Shown in pieces: positions 37,372 through 49,513 of a stretch of DNA of 64,000 nucleotides. The stretch comes from Phoronis australis. Lineage: Eukaryota > Phoronida > Phoronidae. Made by a program: the position numbers and the translations under genes. Each line of letters begins with the position of its first letter. Position 1 is the first letter of the stretch. The stretch spans positions 929,000 to 992,999 of the forward strand of contig NMRA01000086.1 of the NCBI GenBank assembly GCA_002633005.1. Direction: 5' to 3'. Under the pieces are notes generated by a model. That model saw only the letters and a list, made by a program, of their open reading frames with translations, was not told the DNA's origin and did not search any database.

Positions 37372-38581
37372 GTGGGCGTGTCACGAGCGCATTGTTTTCA
37401 AAACGACGAGAGACTCATTCAGACATATATTCTGAATGAAGCTTTAAACTAAATCGGTCTCTTCGAGAAATATCCCTGTCGATGGACACTAATGTTTACT
37501 TGAAGGTTTAGCTATTTCCCTTCAGCATTCATTTTCCATACACTAACTGTGCTTAAGCACGGGTAACAGCTAGTTATTTTTAAAATGTTCCACTTTTGCA
37601 CGAGGGGTTATCAAATCCAGGACTTTTTCGAAAAAATGAAATAAAGTAAATAAATAAAACTGCACAAAACGAAGACGAAATGATAACTAGAAAACTGTAA
37701 CATCTTTTCTGAGACTTTATCTTGAGCATTCACTGCGTATATCATACCAGCGAAATTTTGCCATACTGATCTTGTCGTTTTGCTAAGAATGTACCTTTCC
37801 TTTTGTACTGAATTTTCCCAAGAAACAAAGGTCTCGTGACTTAATTAGTGTCAGTTTGGTATAAAGTCAATAATCAAATTCTACAGAACTGTTGCTTTCA
37901 GAAAATCTATAATTTTGCTGAGTTGAATTCTATACCTTTGTACATATTTAGCTAAACATACACGCTTGTCGATAAGGTCCTACATAACTTTTAATAAAAA
38001 TTGCGTTTTATATCAAAAGGCGGATTGATAGGCGCTTCAAATTGTTGTATATAAAGTAGTTATAAATCTTAATTAAGTCAATACTACTCAGAAGTCACGA
38101 TTTGGAAATTCATCATACTCAACAAATGTCATTGAACGGTGAAAGTACATAACCAATTGTTTTTGGGATATAAACCTTGATTCTTGCTTGCTAGTGTAAA
38201 CCAGAGTTATATGTACATGTATGTTCAATCTTCAAACACTGTACCAATATCACGACAAACAACTTCCAGGAATTTCCGAGGAGTAAGCTGCATATCGGTC
38301 ATGATTAGTACAAAGATCATCCCCTAATACACTGATTTTTCAGCCCGAGTTCATAGAAGACATTTTAACACCTGGCCATTCCTCAGTCTGGAGACTCAAT
38401 CTACAGCTGTGGTATTAGTCGGTAATCCACCAAGGAAGAAGAGCATTTCGTTGAACTGACAGTGATTGTAGCACCTTTCACACTAAATTTCACACACCTG
38501 AGAGCATTGATACCATATTGAAGGTTGCCATCATACAAACAAGCTAGGGTTGTTTCACCCGCATAGACGATGCCATTTTTA

Positions 38582-38840
38582 CATGCGGACACCCAAAGAA
38601 GGCTCGGGGGCTCGAACGAGCCCTCCATTTGGCGAAGTGGGCAAAAAGGTCCACCTCAGAGAAACAAAAAGTTCGAGACAACGAGACAAAAGACCACTGG
38701 AATTCGGCGCGAATGCACAATTCATAGGTCTAAACGGAGTACCCCGTTTTTTGTTTTTTAGTCTCCGTTTTTCTTTGCGGTAAAAGGTCTGCATACTGAA
38801 GAATTCGAGCCCCCTCTGTTTTATTCTGGGTGCGCACATG
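38582..38840 (-). mobile_element. Short TIR element, copy 4
   Basis: Reverse orientation relative to copy 2. Left end CATGCGGACACCC (eroded), right end TCTGGGTGCGCACATG. The interior includes GGGCTCGAACGAGCCC, AAAAAGGTCCACCTCAGAGA and GAATTCGAGCCCCC. Confidence 0.75.
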
Positions 38841-38990
38841 ATTTACTGGGTCCTTGGCTTATTAAAAATATTTCCACTGTCTTGAAACTGGCTGTTAGAT
38901 TTGATTAATGAAACTCACTCATCTTGACCAAACCGTAGACGTTTCTTGTGGTATCACGCTTAGAAGTGAGTACAGGAAAATAATGTAGAT

Positions 38991-39257
38991 TTGTTTGACG
39001 GGTGCAGTGACCAACACAGCAGCAAGAGTTGTGCGTTATTGGATGTGGTGCCAGAGTCTTGTATACGGTTTGGTCAAGAAACTAGCTATTTGAAAGATCA
39101 AATCTGGCAGACATTTCCAAGATCAGGTGTACATGTATGTTTTCATGGGCCAAGAGCCCATAAAGATGTCATTGTCTGTGAGGATGAAACAGACCTTGTG
39201 TTTATATGTACAATGAATTGCAAACCTAAATACTCATGCAAAAGAGATTCTATATGA
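38991..39257 (+). CDS. Unrecognised Cys-rich open frame
   Basis: Eighty-eight codons opening on TTG, with about ten Cys (GCSDQHSSKSCALLD, ESCIRFGQ, VHVCFHG, FICTMNCKPKYSCKRD). There is no ATG near the start, so if real it would be an internal exon, and no convincing acceptor is visible. Function unknown. Confidence 0.12.
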   Translation: MFDGCSDQHSSKSCALLDVVPESCIRFGQETSYLKDQIWQTFPRSGVHVCFHGPRAHKDVIVCEDETDLVFICTMNCKPKYSCKRDSI

Positions 39258-39739
39258 AAGCTAATACAAACACAACGTCAGTTCAGGGTGGTATACCTCC
39301 TCCTACGTCGGCTCCAGTCAAGCATCGTAGCCATTTTGTGCCGGTCATGACAAACCTGCAAGATATCCTCAGAAATTCACAGTACTGAGTCGTTCGTTGA
39401 GGCTGTAAGTCTGGCTACGATACCATGCGCTGCACCTATATGAAACATAGAATGTCCCGCTATGCTGCTTGCCCCGGGCTAAGTATGTACGTACTATTAC
39501 TCCAAATGAATTGCTTATGAAGCTGACGAGAGTGACTGTTATGGTGCTTTATCTATTTTAAAACTTCACAGGACGTTCCAATTTTATTTTCACAGTACAT
39601 AACGTACCACATTCAAGGTTTGTATTTTAAAATAATGTCTTAACTACGATTTACCCTTCATTAACATTTATTAAATATAGACGCTGATACTGGCCAATAG
39701 TGATCAAATAAACAGAAAAATCAGTAACGTCAACTGGAA

Positions 39740-39805
39740 ATCTAACCTCAGGTCTCCGTATTACCGGTCTAGCGCTCTTACCACTGAGCTACCGAGGACC
39801 CGATA
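39740..39805 (-). repeat. tRNA-like sequence with A and degenerate B box
   Basis: Reverse strand GGTAGCTCAGTGGTAAGAGC is an excellent A-box/D-arm. The B box is decayed (GGTTAGATTTCC instead of GGTTCGATTCC), and the acceptor stem does not close. Probably a SINE relic. Confidence 0.5.
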
Positions 39806-39875
39806 TCTGTTCGAATACTGATTGCAGCCAACATTTACTAAATATGATAAATACCCGTGACACTTGTCGAAACAA

Positions 39876-40091
39876 CAGAGGCGGATCTACGGGGGGGGGG
39901 GGCTCAGGGGATTCAAAGCCCCCCTCAGGACAGGATCAAAAATAAAAATTAAAAAATATCGCCCGGAAAACGAAATCAGCTACTAAAAACCAAAAAAATC
40001 AAACACGAAATGGAGGAAACCCCTACCCGACCTTCCCTCCGCTCGGCGCTACGCCTAAACCCCCTTTACTGAAAACGTAGATCTGTCATTG
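39876..40091. mobile_element. 216-bp TIR element (GGCGGATCTACGGGGG)
   Basis: Ends CAGAGGCGGATCTACGGGGG and GTAGATCTGTCATTG, which are inverted copies with mismatches. Shares CCTCCGCTCGGCGC and TACTGAAAACGTAGATC with a partial copy at about 470-606. Related at the tip only to the 1 kb family. Confidence 0.65.
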
Positions 40092-41226
40092 CATTTCAAT
40101 ACCAGTTCAAAGTTTTCCAAGTTATAACCATGTTTAACTGTGATTAAGTTTGATATTCCCGCTAGTCGGCTCTGTAGTAAATCCTTTCCCACAAAGTGTG
40201 GACATTTTTTGTCCTGCAGCAAACACGAGAAATTTTACATTTTGATAATACATATTATATACGCTATGCATTTGTATAACCAGTATGTTAATAATTACAA
40301 AGTTGCACCATATACATGTACGTCCTGCATCACGTGGCTAAGTCAATCTTTGTGACAACAGTAATGAAAATATTCTTATCACTTTTATTTCCCTTTTATC
40401 TTTTCTTATGTACTATCTCATCTTATTGTTCATGTATGCTGTTCTGTTTTTGCTATCAATCTCAAAAAATGAAGTTTAAGCCCAAAGCGTGCCATTCAAC
40501 AGTGTTGGTGCACCACTAGGCTTTCAACAATTGTGCCAAAAATTTAAAAAACCTTCAAAAAAACCTTCCGCAACTGATTCCAAAGTCAATTGAAAAAACG
40601 AGCAAAAATATGCAAAATCAGCAGCTTTTACACCCAAAGCCACACTTTGCATGCTATTACTAAGAAATGAACAACAGTACATTCAGACTGCCAACACTCT
40701 CCAGATTCTAAAAATCAGGTGAAAAGTGGGCGTCGATCAGTCATATTTTCACAAATCCAAAAAGTCTGAAGGGTACCTAAATTTCACGCTAAATTTCAAC
40801 TTCCCGCCACGGCTGAGCAAAAAGTGGGTCAATGGATCAACAGCTGACAATCTTTCCCTCATAACAGATTCGAAAATCAAGCAAATACCTTTCGTAGCCT
40901 TCACATGCAGCGCAGAATTTGAAATGCGCAGCCAATCCAACAGCCGCCAAGGGTAGTCAGACTGAACAATGGCTCACAAACTATCGGAGTGCCACCTTAT
41001 GGGGAATTAGCTGGTCGACACTTGATTTTTCAAACGATGGACCTAAGAAACTGAGTTCCGAATATCCGCCTATCGTATGAAAGAGTTGACGTAAAAATAC
41101 AACTCATAGGTCTTCGAAAGTCCGTGAGGATCACCCAGGTGAAAACAAAAATAACCGGAAGTTGAATGATTACAGAGAAAAACACAATGTATGCTTGTGA
41201 ACTGAAAAATTACACTTGGCGAGAAG

Positions 41227-41490
41227 ATGCTTGTAAGTAGATATATGTTTGGGGTATTGTTTATTTCTTATTTTCTACATGTTTCCTTAACCATGGAAAC
41301 GACTAAATTAAATGAACAACAAAATTGCAAGAGGGGGGGGGGGCACAAGGCCTGCTTTTATGGAGGATTTTTATTGTACCGCAGCGAACTCTACTCTATA
41401 TTTGTTCAGTGCTTGTTGTCTGCAAGCAAAAACGATCAATGTCAGCCAGAGCCAGTTACATCTATGATCTCAAAGGTATTAGCTGTCTAG
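41227..41490 (+). CDS. Possible small secreted protein (87 aa)
   Basis: ATG start followed by a signal-peptide-like segment (MLVSRYMFGVLFISYFLHVS) and then a short polar region with four Cys residues. A run of ten G lies in the frame (Gly-rich KRGGGHK), so the frame depends on the exact G count. A possible splice donor (AAAGGTATTA) occurs just before the stop, so it could instead be a first exon. No homologue recognised. Confidence 0.2.
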   Translation: MLVSRYMFGVLFISYFLHVSLTMETTKLNEQQNCKRGGGHKACFYGGFLLYRSELYSIFVQCLLSASKNDQCQPEPVTSMISKVLAV

Positions 41491-41736
41491 CCCCATGAGA
41501 GGGAAAATGATATCACTCTACGGCGTTTGAACATCTAAGCTTCTTACTCTAACAAGAGATATGTTTGTTTAAAGTGTGTTGCTCAGTTTAACAAAATAGT
41601 TCTGACGTTTTCCGATAGCGACAGCTAGTTGCAACGCATAAGTCTTATTAGAAACAACGTTATGACAAAGCCCGAAGGCCAAGGTCTTTGCGAGCCTGTG
41701 CTCTCTTGGGGTTTTCGGCATCCGTTTATCAGCCAG

Positions 41737-41756
41737 TCTCAAAGGATCCTTTGAGA
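41737..41756. repeat. Perfect 20-bp palindrome centred on GGATCC
   Basis: TCTCAAAGGATCCTTTGAGA is its own reverse complement. Context otherwise unremarkable. Confidence 0.7.
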
Positions 41757-41880
41757 GATCTTGAAGCCGTTAGAAACAAGCTCTGATGCTAAAACGTCAA
41801 TTTTCGTCAGATATTTGACTTTTTCAAAGTAGTAAAAAATTTCAAAAAATGAAAAAGTTAATATTAATTCGACGTTATTC

Positions 41881-41912
41881 GACGTTTCGTCTATTCATTT
41901 GGCATTATCAAG
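41881..41912 (-). ncRNA. Decayed hammerhead-like motif, second Penelope-like remnant
   Basis: Minus strand: TTGATAA, TGCCAAATGAATAGAC, then GAAACGTC. The catalytic box differs from CUGANGA at two positions, and the helix II arms no longer pair well. It sits about 250 bp downstream of the GIY-YIG remnant, the same relative place as the better motif at 36897. Probably a relic. Confidence 0.25.
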
Positions 41913-42164
41913 ATACAAACAATAAGACATCAAGTGTCATCATACGAGTCAGGTTACGCCCATGAAGTGAAATGCGTGTCACAGAAATGACAGGAAATAG
42001 TAAACAGGTCATCACCATAGCTGTAGGGTCACTGAGCGCTGCATGTTATTCAGAGAACCAGCAGCATGCTGGTCCTGAATGGTCAATTACTTTTAAGGTA
42101 AAGTAATTCGTTTACAGGCTCCTTACAGATTACACTGACGGAATTACCTTGGTGATCGTTACTG

Positions 42165-42419
42165 ACAATGCCTATAGACGTTGCTTTTGTTTAAGGTATA
42201 TTGTCCTCTAAATCTGTCACTGAGGCGTCTCTGTAAGAGTTCTATATATAATTCATTGCAATTATATTCAACCTGATAAACAACATTGTTATTGTTCAGT
42301 TTACAAAGCAAATTGGATAGTTTACTGAGAGGTTTGAGAACCACCATCTGCTCAACGGCTGGGTCTATGCAATGTACAAGACGAGATAATTGACGTTTCA
42401 GCTTCCGACTACTGGACAA
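42165..42419 (-). pseudogene. Penelope-like element, GIY-YIG endonuclease remnant
   Basis: Minus-strand frame with LSNLLCKLNNNN, VVYQVEYNCNELYIELLQRR and SNVYRHC. Penelope-like retroelements of the endonuclease-positive type end in a GIY-YIG domain with the layout VVYxIxCxxCxxxYIGETxRxLxxRxxEH. Here the central Gly-Glu-Thr of YIGET is replaced (YIELL), so the domain is decayed. The arrangement with the downstream GAAACGTC-containing motif at 41881-41912 supports the assignment. The RT part is not visible upstream. Confidence 0.55.
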
Positions 42420-42481
42420 AGTGTAACCAAGAGAAAAGAAAACCTTTTTCTCGTGTCCAGTAACTCGCCCGAAACGTCAAA
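42391..42481. repeat. Inverted repeat, arms about 28 bp, at the Penelope-like remnant
   Basis: The left arm begins TTGACGTTTC and ends CTACTGGACA. The right arm is TGTCCAGTAAC through GAAACGTCAA. The arms flank a purine/pyrimidine-biased loop of about 35 bp. It overlaps the upstream end of the GIY-YIG frame, so the reading frame there may be recombined. Confidence 0.5.
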
Positions 42482-42956
42482 TTAATATGGACTTTTACCA
42501 TTTGTGCGGCGATTGTCAGTTTTTCATTCTATCATGGCCAAAAACTGATGTAATTTCCAAAACATTGTCAACACTTTCTTAAACATAATTTGTTTAAATT
42601 GAAATCGGTCACAATTAAATCGCGTGGAATTCCGCTCCCTGCACTGCTTTAGGCAACTAAATCTAATACGCCGTAAAACTTAGCAGCTTACGCACCTGAT
42701 CTGCCGCAACAGCGTACGGTTAGTTCTTTTTTGCTCAGAAATCTTTTTTAATCTAAGCGCATTGGAACAAAATGAAAGCGAGTATATAACAGTAAGTTGA
42801 ATAAGTCAAAACTCTATGTGACGTAAGGCGCGGGCCGTTTTGCACCTTTAGAATATTGTTTATGTCTAAACTTCAGGACCTGAAAATTACGAGGTTCTAA
42901 CATTTGTTCAAAACTAAGCTCAGCTTTACAAAAGTTAATCTAATTATAGGATAAAG

Positions 42957-43231
42957 CATGCGCGCACCCAGCCTAAAAATGGGGGGGGGGGCTCGAATTT
43001 TTCAGAATGTAGACCTTTTACTAAGATTCACGGGGTACATATACGTTCAGAGCTATGACCTGTGCATTCGCCGAATTTCGATAGTCCTTGCTTTTAAGTG
43101 GACTTTCATTTCGTGAAATTCTACTTTTTTTCTGAGTCTTTATTTTTCTAAGGTGGACCTTTTTGCCTACTTCGCCAAATAGGGTGGGGAGAGGGGCTCG
43201 TTCGAGCCCCCGAACCCCCTGGGTGCGCGCT
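42957..43231 (+). mobile_element. Short TIR element, copy 5
   Basis: Ends CATGCGCGCACCCAG and CCCTGGGTGCGCGC; 275 bp. Interior in the same order as copy 2, with CTCGAATTTTTCAGAATG, TAAGGTGGACCTTTTTGCC and GAGGGGCTCGTTCGAGCCCC. Confidence 0.8.
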
Positions 43232-43284
43232 CGTTAAGATAATAGCCAAAGCGTTCATGATAACGATCCTGAAATTTTCAAGTC

Positions 43285-43375
43285 GCGATTTTGAAATCAG
43301 CCTCCAGACGGATTTCTAACCCGGACTACAGCGATTGCAGTCCGACGCTTTCCCGATGGAAATATATCCCGCTCA
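43285..43375 (-). repeat. tRNA-like fragment (degenerate)
   Basis: Reverse strand: AAAGCGTCGGACTGCAATCG resembles a D-arm end plus anticodon arm, followed by AGTCCGGGTTAGAAATCC, a damaged B box. No acceptor stem. Confidence 0.35.
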
Positions 43376-43609
43376 GCAAGTAGACGAGCGTACTGATCTA
43401 ATAACCTGCTTCGATTTCAGCGAATGACTGGCAGGCAAATGCGAAAGTTGGCGATTGGCAATGCGAGCGCAAAAAGAACGGGTTTTCTGCGGTCTGTTTT
43501 TTTTGAAAAGTGTATTTTAGACTTAAGAAAGAAATTTAGTCTTATGGTCCACATAACTATTTCTGAAATAAAATCAAATATCAATTGTGCAAAATTCCAA
43601 AGTCTCTAA

Positions 43610-45802
43610 GAATACCTGCTCGTCACGGGGATAATTTCTAAAAAGTATTTTTACAAATCAAAACACATTTTTAAAAAGATTTCGAGTTAAATCATAATTC
43701 ACTTTCATCAAATAGACCCCTAGTCAAGATTAAAACTTCAAAAGTCTATCCGATACAATACCAACAAGGCATTTTCCGCCCATCAATCAAACGTGTCCCT
43801 TTACCCACTTTAAAAATAATGCTTATATTGCCACCGTGACATTGAAGGAACCATGATAGCATTTGAACAAAAATATATAAGAAAGTATCTGCAAAATAGG
43901 TGTGCAATTAACATCCGGCATCTGTTTGATATTAAACATCATAAAGAAAATACTTTGTATACACAAAACTTGCGGAAGTTTCGCTGTAATACGATTGTTC
44001 TATCGCGTTCCCCAGTCCATGCCAGTTACAACATGAGGGCCCAATTGCATAAAAGTTATACGTTGGACAGCAACAATGACATCGCATTATTACGCGCTAC
44101 GTTGTTATTGGTGAACAATGCACCTGACGTCATCCAACTGTCAAACTTATCCAGCGGATAATTTTGAAGTTTTATGCAACCCAGCTCTGATGCTTTTCTC
44201 AATTTGAATTAATCTGGCCCTAAAATATTGTCGGATTTTACATTTTTTCATATTATAGGCATGTCACTCTTTAACTGAATCAAGTACAAGGTGACATTTT
44301 TGAAAGTGAAAATCTTTGCAGCCTTCAACCAATGGCTTTTGTTCTGTGTTCAATTCACTATTTGCACAATTTGGTGGACCTGCAAAAATGATTGTTGTGC
44401 ACTGTTGTTTAGGACACATTGCCTCGTTTTGACATCGCATACGTGAAAGAGATCGTGTTACAAACATGCAAAACCATCGTAGTTTGGACACAACACCTCA
44501 TTTTCAAGCATTATGGCAAATTCGTGCAAGTGGTGAATGAGATCATGCGACTCTAACCAAATGACAAAAGGACGCTTTTGGCTTCTCTAAAATAACTTAG
44601 CCGAAGCTCACCCTCTGTGTCTAATTTTGTTCAGTGCATGATATTGTTTCAAGTATTGTCAGTAATTCATTATATTTTGCTTTGGGCAAATTATTCGACC
44701 CTAACGTCAATTGGCAAACATAAACCGTTTGAAAAAGCAGTAATCTAATTAATGATGAAATCGACTGAAGCCAGTGAAAGCCAGAGACCGAGTATAAAGA
44801 CATCATGCTGTCGATTAAATGTGTTATTGTCGTTATTCTGCTTTAGCACTAACACGAACGTGTGTTTTCTAAGCCAAACATGCTTATTCAAGTTGTTTAA
44901 CACTAGACTAAGAAGTTTGTGGGCAGCTTACAGACCATAAAAGAATTTTTAGCGCAACTACCCAAAACAGCGAAAGGTTTGAAGTTAAAGAGACTTGTCT
45001 CGCTTTTAAATCACCAGAATAAAACACCAGAAAATAATTAGAAACCTCAAGTGGGAGCTTGATATTAATTAACTGCAAGTTGATAATTGTTGCGCTCAGC
45101 CGAATGTCGACATCGTGCTCTGCGGTTTCACATCATCAGACTGGGTCTAGAGATGGTGTCACTCACTGAATTAGTTCTGTTACAGCCGCCCAAACGAGCA
45201 CCTCTGGCATATATGTGAAATTTTCAAGGGTTAGAGAAAAGCCGCCTCTAATTTAGTTATTTTTTGAAAACGTACTAATTGAGTAGCATTATGTACTCCA
45301 GTCTACCAATATTCTTACGCAGGGATAATTAGATATTTTTCTTGATTTCGAGTTTCTCTAATTTTAGCGTTTTCGTGGCCTGTACACCGCTAATTGTTTA
45401 ATACCTTTCTTTGATATCTTACAGTTTTCTACGAAGTAATAAACAGTAGGGATCGACGAATTAGCACTTAAACCTAATTTATCTCAAACGGCATCACATA
45501 AGAAAGCGCACCAATTTCAAAATCACGATTGGGCCGCTCCATTTATATACACGGCGATAATACATGTTGTTGGGATCGTGAAATAAGTTTTGTTGACGTG
45601 AATAAACTAAAAGCAGAAATTTGTATTTTAATACATTCAAATCTGCCGTTTTACCACAAATTAAGACACGCTATATCTTCACCTATGTTCATGTCTAGTT
45701 TCATCATTGTGAAAGTTGACGTCACGTGCGATTAGTTAACATAAGCTCAGCCTATAATGAACATTTTCAAATTAAATAATCTATTCGCTGAAATAAACAA
45801 TT
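43610..45802. other. No gene seen
   Basis: Spacer; a 102-codon frame at 43853-44161 has no recognisable features. Confidence 0.55.
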
Positions 45803-46302
45803 TTATACCACAATATTAGCCTTGAATGGCAGATACAACCATGTAATAACACATAAAGTTATCTCACTAGAGAGATAACATTTTGGCGGGAAACTGAGGC
45901 CGGATTTGAACCCGGGCCTCAACAGTTGCGAGTCGCCAACTTTAGCACTACACCACTCAGCAGCTGACGTCATCGAACGTGAAAATAGAATACTTAAATG
46001 AGCACGCGGAACAATCGCATGTTCAGCAAAGGGCATTGCACCGACAATTATACGCTATGAAAAATAAGATGCATAATTTCCATAAAAACGATATTTTAAT
46101 TCAGTGAAATTTTTCTCTCGTGTTCTCTCATTTGTAAATCAATGATCTCCAATTTTAATGCAGGTGTCGTGTGGTCGGAATCCTTTGAGCATTATAGTCA
46201 GTTACTAGTGGTAACCTACTTTAGCAGACGATATATTCCCGGTCGAAGCTTAGCGTGATAAAATTTGTAGTAAGCTATAACAGTTGCTAAACCTCAATTT
46301 AT
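45803..46302 (-). mobile_element. tRNA-derived SINE, copy 2 (full length)
   Basis: Aligned with copy 1 over its whole length, from TTATACCACAATATTAGCC to GTTGCTAAACCTCAATTTA. The tRNA-like head has a B box (GGGTTCAAATCC) and an A box, a TGACGTCA palindrome at 45965-45972, and the 22-bp palindrome with one mismatch at 45858-45879. More diverged than copies 1 and 3, hence probably older. Confidence 0.85.
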
Positions 46303-46504
46303 TGATTCACTTTATTTTTATTTTGTTTTATTTTTCAATTGGTTTTGAGTGAAAGCATTATTTAACAAAAATATCTCGGCTTTTCTTAAAAGGTCACGAC
46401 CTCCGACCTCGGGCCTCTGACATAGAAAGTAGTTATAAAGCCGAGGCGAGTCGAGAAAGGTAGATCGATTCATTGCAATTTTTCTCGTTCAGTATGTGGT
46501 ATAA

Positions 46505-46668
46505 ATAGATTATTACATGTTCTCAGTCGTTATCCCCCGTATCTGGAGCCCTCGTGGATTTTGTAGAATTATCACCCTCGGGACTAACGCCCCTCGGGCG
46601 ATAATTCTCCAAAATCCACTCGGGCTTTAGATAACGGGGGATAACGACTTCGCCATGTAATAATCTAT
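46505..46668. mobile_element. 164-bp long-hairpin MITE
   Basis: Arms of about 77 bp (outermost ATAGATTATTACATG and its complement; then GTCGTTATCCCCCGT and GTGGATTTTG, GAATTATC) surround a loop of under 10 bp. No coding capacity. Foldback MITE-like. Confidence 0.8.
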
Positions 46669-47873
46669 ATGTACTCAAATGTTTCCAAATTAGTTGAAAT
46701 CGAAAAAAACCAATAATTTGAGGTTTATGGCAAACTATGCCGAACCTCTTTAGCGCTCAGTTGAATGATCCTGTTGCTCATTCGCGCTGAGGCAAACACG
46801 AAGGTCATGACCTTTCATCGCTCACATGCACCTTGTTTCAATATCTGGAAACGTAGTTGCGTGGACCCACCTGGGCTTCTTGTTTTTTCATCTTACGTGA
46901 ATCAGTGGAACATAAATAACGATGCTGTAGACTGTAAAATGAGGATTTTATACGGCAGCTGCAGTGGCAATCGAAGCAAAGGGACACGGCGAAACCCGCT
47001 AGTTAACTTGTGCCTCGCTTGCAATGCATGAGACCTCTCGTGAAGATTTTCGTAATCTCGCTTTGATTCCTAAGAAATTATTAGTCCTACTTGCTGACTA
47101 AATGGCTATTTGCGAGTAGGGCGAATGTAAACAATTTTAATTGTTGATTGTTGAAAAGATGACACTAACAAGTGAAACCACATCCTAAATAACTTATACA
47201 TCTATGGTTCGGGTTTTTAAAAAGCATTGTACTTACGCGGTGTTGAAACGCTACCAACAGGGCGCTGGGAATAAGTGAGACTTATCTCCCTTGTTTGCCC
47301 ATGGTTGGTTCAGCTGATTGTGCTGGTGGACATGCCAGACGACAATGGGAGTGAAAACGTTTTGAATGCACATGCGAGTTTGTCAACGAAAACTCTTTGT
47401 TATCGAAAGATTTCGAGAACGAGGATAAAGGTGAAGAACACATGATCCGATCGACGCCATTCCGACGAATTTATGTCGACTGTTGGGCTATCAATGAGAC
47501 ACAGGGCTGCACTGTTTTGTGATTTAGTAATTGGGATGGAAAATGTCCCCTCGATTTGGAAATTTAGGGGTTGAATAATAAGATTGTAAGAATTGAGCTT
47601 GGAAAGCACATTGTGTTAAACTTGAAAAGCGTTTCCAAAATATGTCGAACATTAGGAAGCCAAACACTCCCAGTCTCCTGAAAGCGCGCATGATTGTTGA
47701 AACGTTTACAAGAAATGACATTAATACCCTACCTTCGACACGCGCATAGGCAAAGGGTTGCTTTTTGGATTTTTAAGGTGTGCACTTTTTGTGGACGATA
47801 CTGTCTGACCACCTGGTGACTGGCGTTAAAAGCTTTACAGTAGAGAAGCACAAACGATGACGCACGCTGCAAT

Positions 47874-49513
47874 TGACCTATCGCAATCTCCGCCCCTAGG
47901 CGAAAATTCACGTGTCACCCGACAAACAAGAAGATCTCAGAGGCAAATAACAATGCCGCTAAACGACGTTCCTGGTGGAATCGATGAGTGTTATTTGCAC
48001 TACCCGAAAACGCTTCGGCAAAGAATACAGGCGAGGCTTTTCAGCAGAGAATAGTACGTTCATGGTGTGGGAGTTTGTAAAGGTGACGATGAAAAAAATA
48101 AGTGATTGAGGAAAATATTTCGGAGACAGCGAAAATCTGAAGAACCCCACGTGGTTCACGTTCACCCGACAAATGACCAAGCTGGCCTCTGATGCGATAT
48201 ATTCATGTAAAGCTGGATATATAACTTAAAATCGAATTATTTGTACGATACCATTGATTTCAGTGTCTTTCGAAGAAAATCAGTAAAGATCCACCGATAT
48301 TTTTATTCTGTCGTCTGCTAACGTTCGCCAGTGAACGGTAGGTCACAACTGGTGGGAATCCCAGAGTAAAGTAGGTCGATAACATTGTTTACGCTTTTCT
48401 AACCTTAAACCGTAATAGTTTGATTAAAAAACTCAGGTTCCCATAGCTCAGGTACACTCTCATCTCGTCCTAGGCAAAGAATTAACTCCGGTAGGTCTAG
48501 GATGGTTGTGTCCAAGTCAAATTAATTTATGGATTTGGCCGTAATTGCACCATTATAAGACATTTAAGTTAGGCCTACCTTCTAATAAACTTCACATTTT
48601 TTTGTAGTTTCAGTGCATAAAGGTAGCTTTCAGTTAATGTTAAACGTAGCATGATCACAAAGCTGTGGTATGGTTACAAAGTATGACAAGTTTGGTGTAG
48701 TGGCAAAAATGGCTATTTACAAAAATAACTCAAATTCTTTTTGAAAGCTTCATAAATCTAAATATCATGCTTGAACAACATCAAAATAAGCTCTCTCTAA
48801 CTCTACAGACGACTTGTATACTAGAAGCTCTCATCGAAACGTAATTCAACTGTTTATTTTTTCGTGACAACAGCTGAACAAGAGTTCAGTTGAACGCCAA
48901 CGGCTACCTCAGCTACGAAACAAAACGATGTCCATTAGGTCGAAATAAATGAAAAATGATAAAAATGTCCTTGAAAACAACAACTCTTTGGACTACTTCT
49001 AGACGATTGCTGAGATCTAGCAGGTGCCGAGACAAACTTAGGCGGTCAAACGTGTGAAACTCCGGATGCAAAATCTGAGCCAGGCCTATACTGTAGCCAC
49101 CAAACTGATATATGTAGGTGCGTATTTTGGAACCCTGAAATATAGTTATGTTTATTACAACCTTCAAGTAATCAAGCAACATTGCCAAGTTCAGCTGCTC
49201 GTGTGGCCGTTCACACAGTTTCATCCAAAGTTTACACCATCCGACATCACTTTTCGGCTAAGTAGAAGCTAAAAAATAAGAGATATTATTCTGGAGCACC
49301 ATAATGTCTGTTAGAAGTACACATACCATATCAACACCGTTTCACCATTCTTAGCGCACAATTTCTTTAGCTATAGACTAAAATAAGTTTTACACGATAA
49401 CATGTTGTTTGTCGGGTAAAATGGCGGCTTGGAAACGCAGACGAAGGTGTGTCAAGAATGCTGTGTTCTGATTGGTCAGATAAGCCGTCAGTCATAATCC
49501 TGGCGATAGGTCA
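47874..49513. mobile_element. 1.64 kb DNA transposon-like element, copy 1
   Basis: The ends are TGACCTATCGC and GCGATAGGTCA, an 11-bp perfect terminal inverted repeat. The phrase CCCGACAAACAA follows inside both ends in inverted orientation. The element aligns with 55481-57109 along its whole length, with both internal blocks (AATGGCGGCTTGGAAACGC near one end, a short conserved coding stretch near the other). No transposase domain is recognisable, so it is probably non-autonomous. A target-site duplication is not clear. Confidence 0.75.
47935..48053 (+). pseudogene. Conserved putative exon, copy 1 of the 1.63 kb element
   Basis: Encodes LNDVPGGIDE and PKTLRQR, shared with 55540-55664, followed by GAATA and a donor-like GTACGT. 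The ATG of copy 2 is lost here (ATCTCAGAG instead of ATGTCAGAG). Confidence 0.3.
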
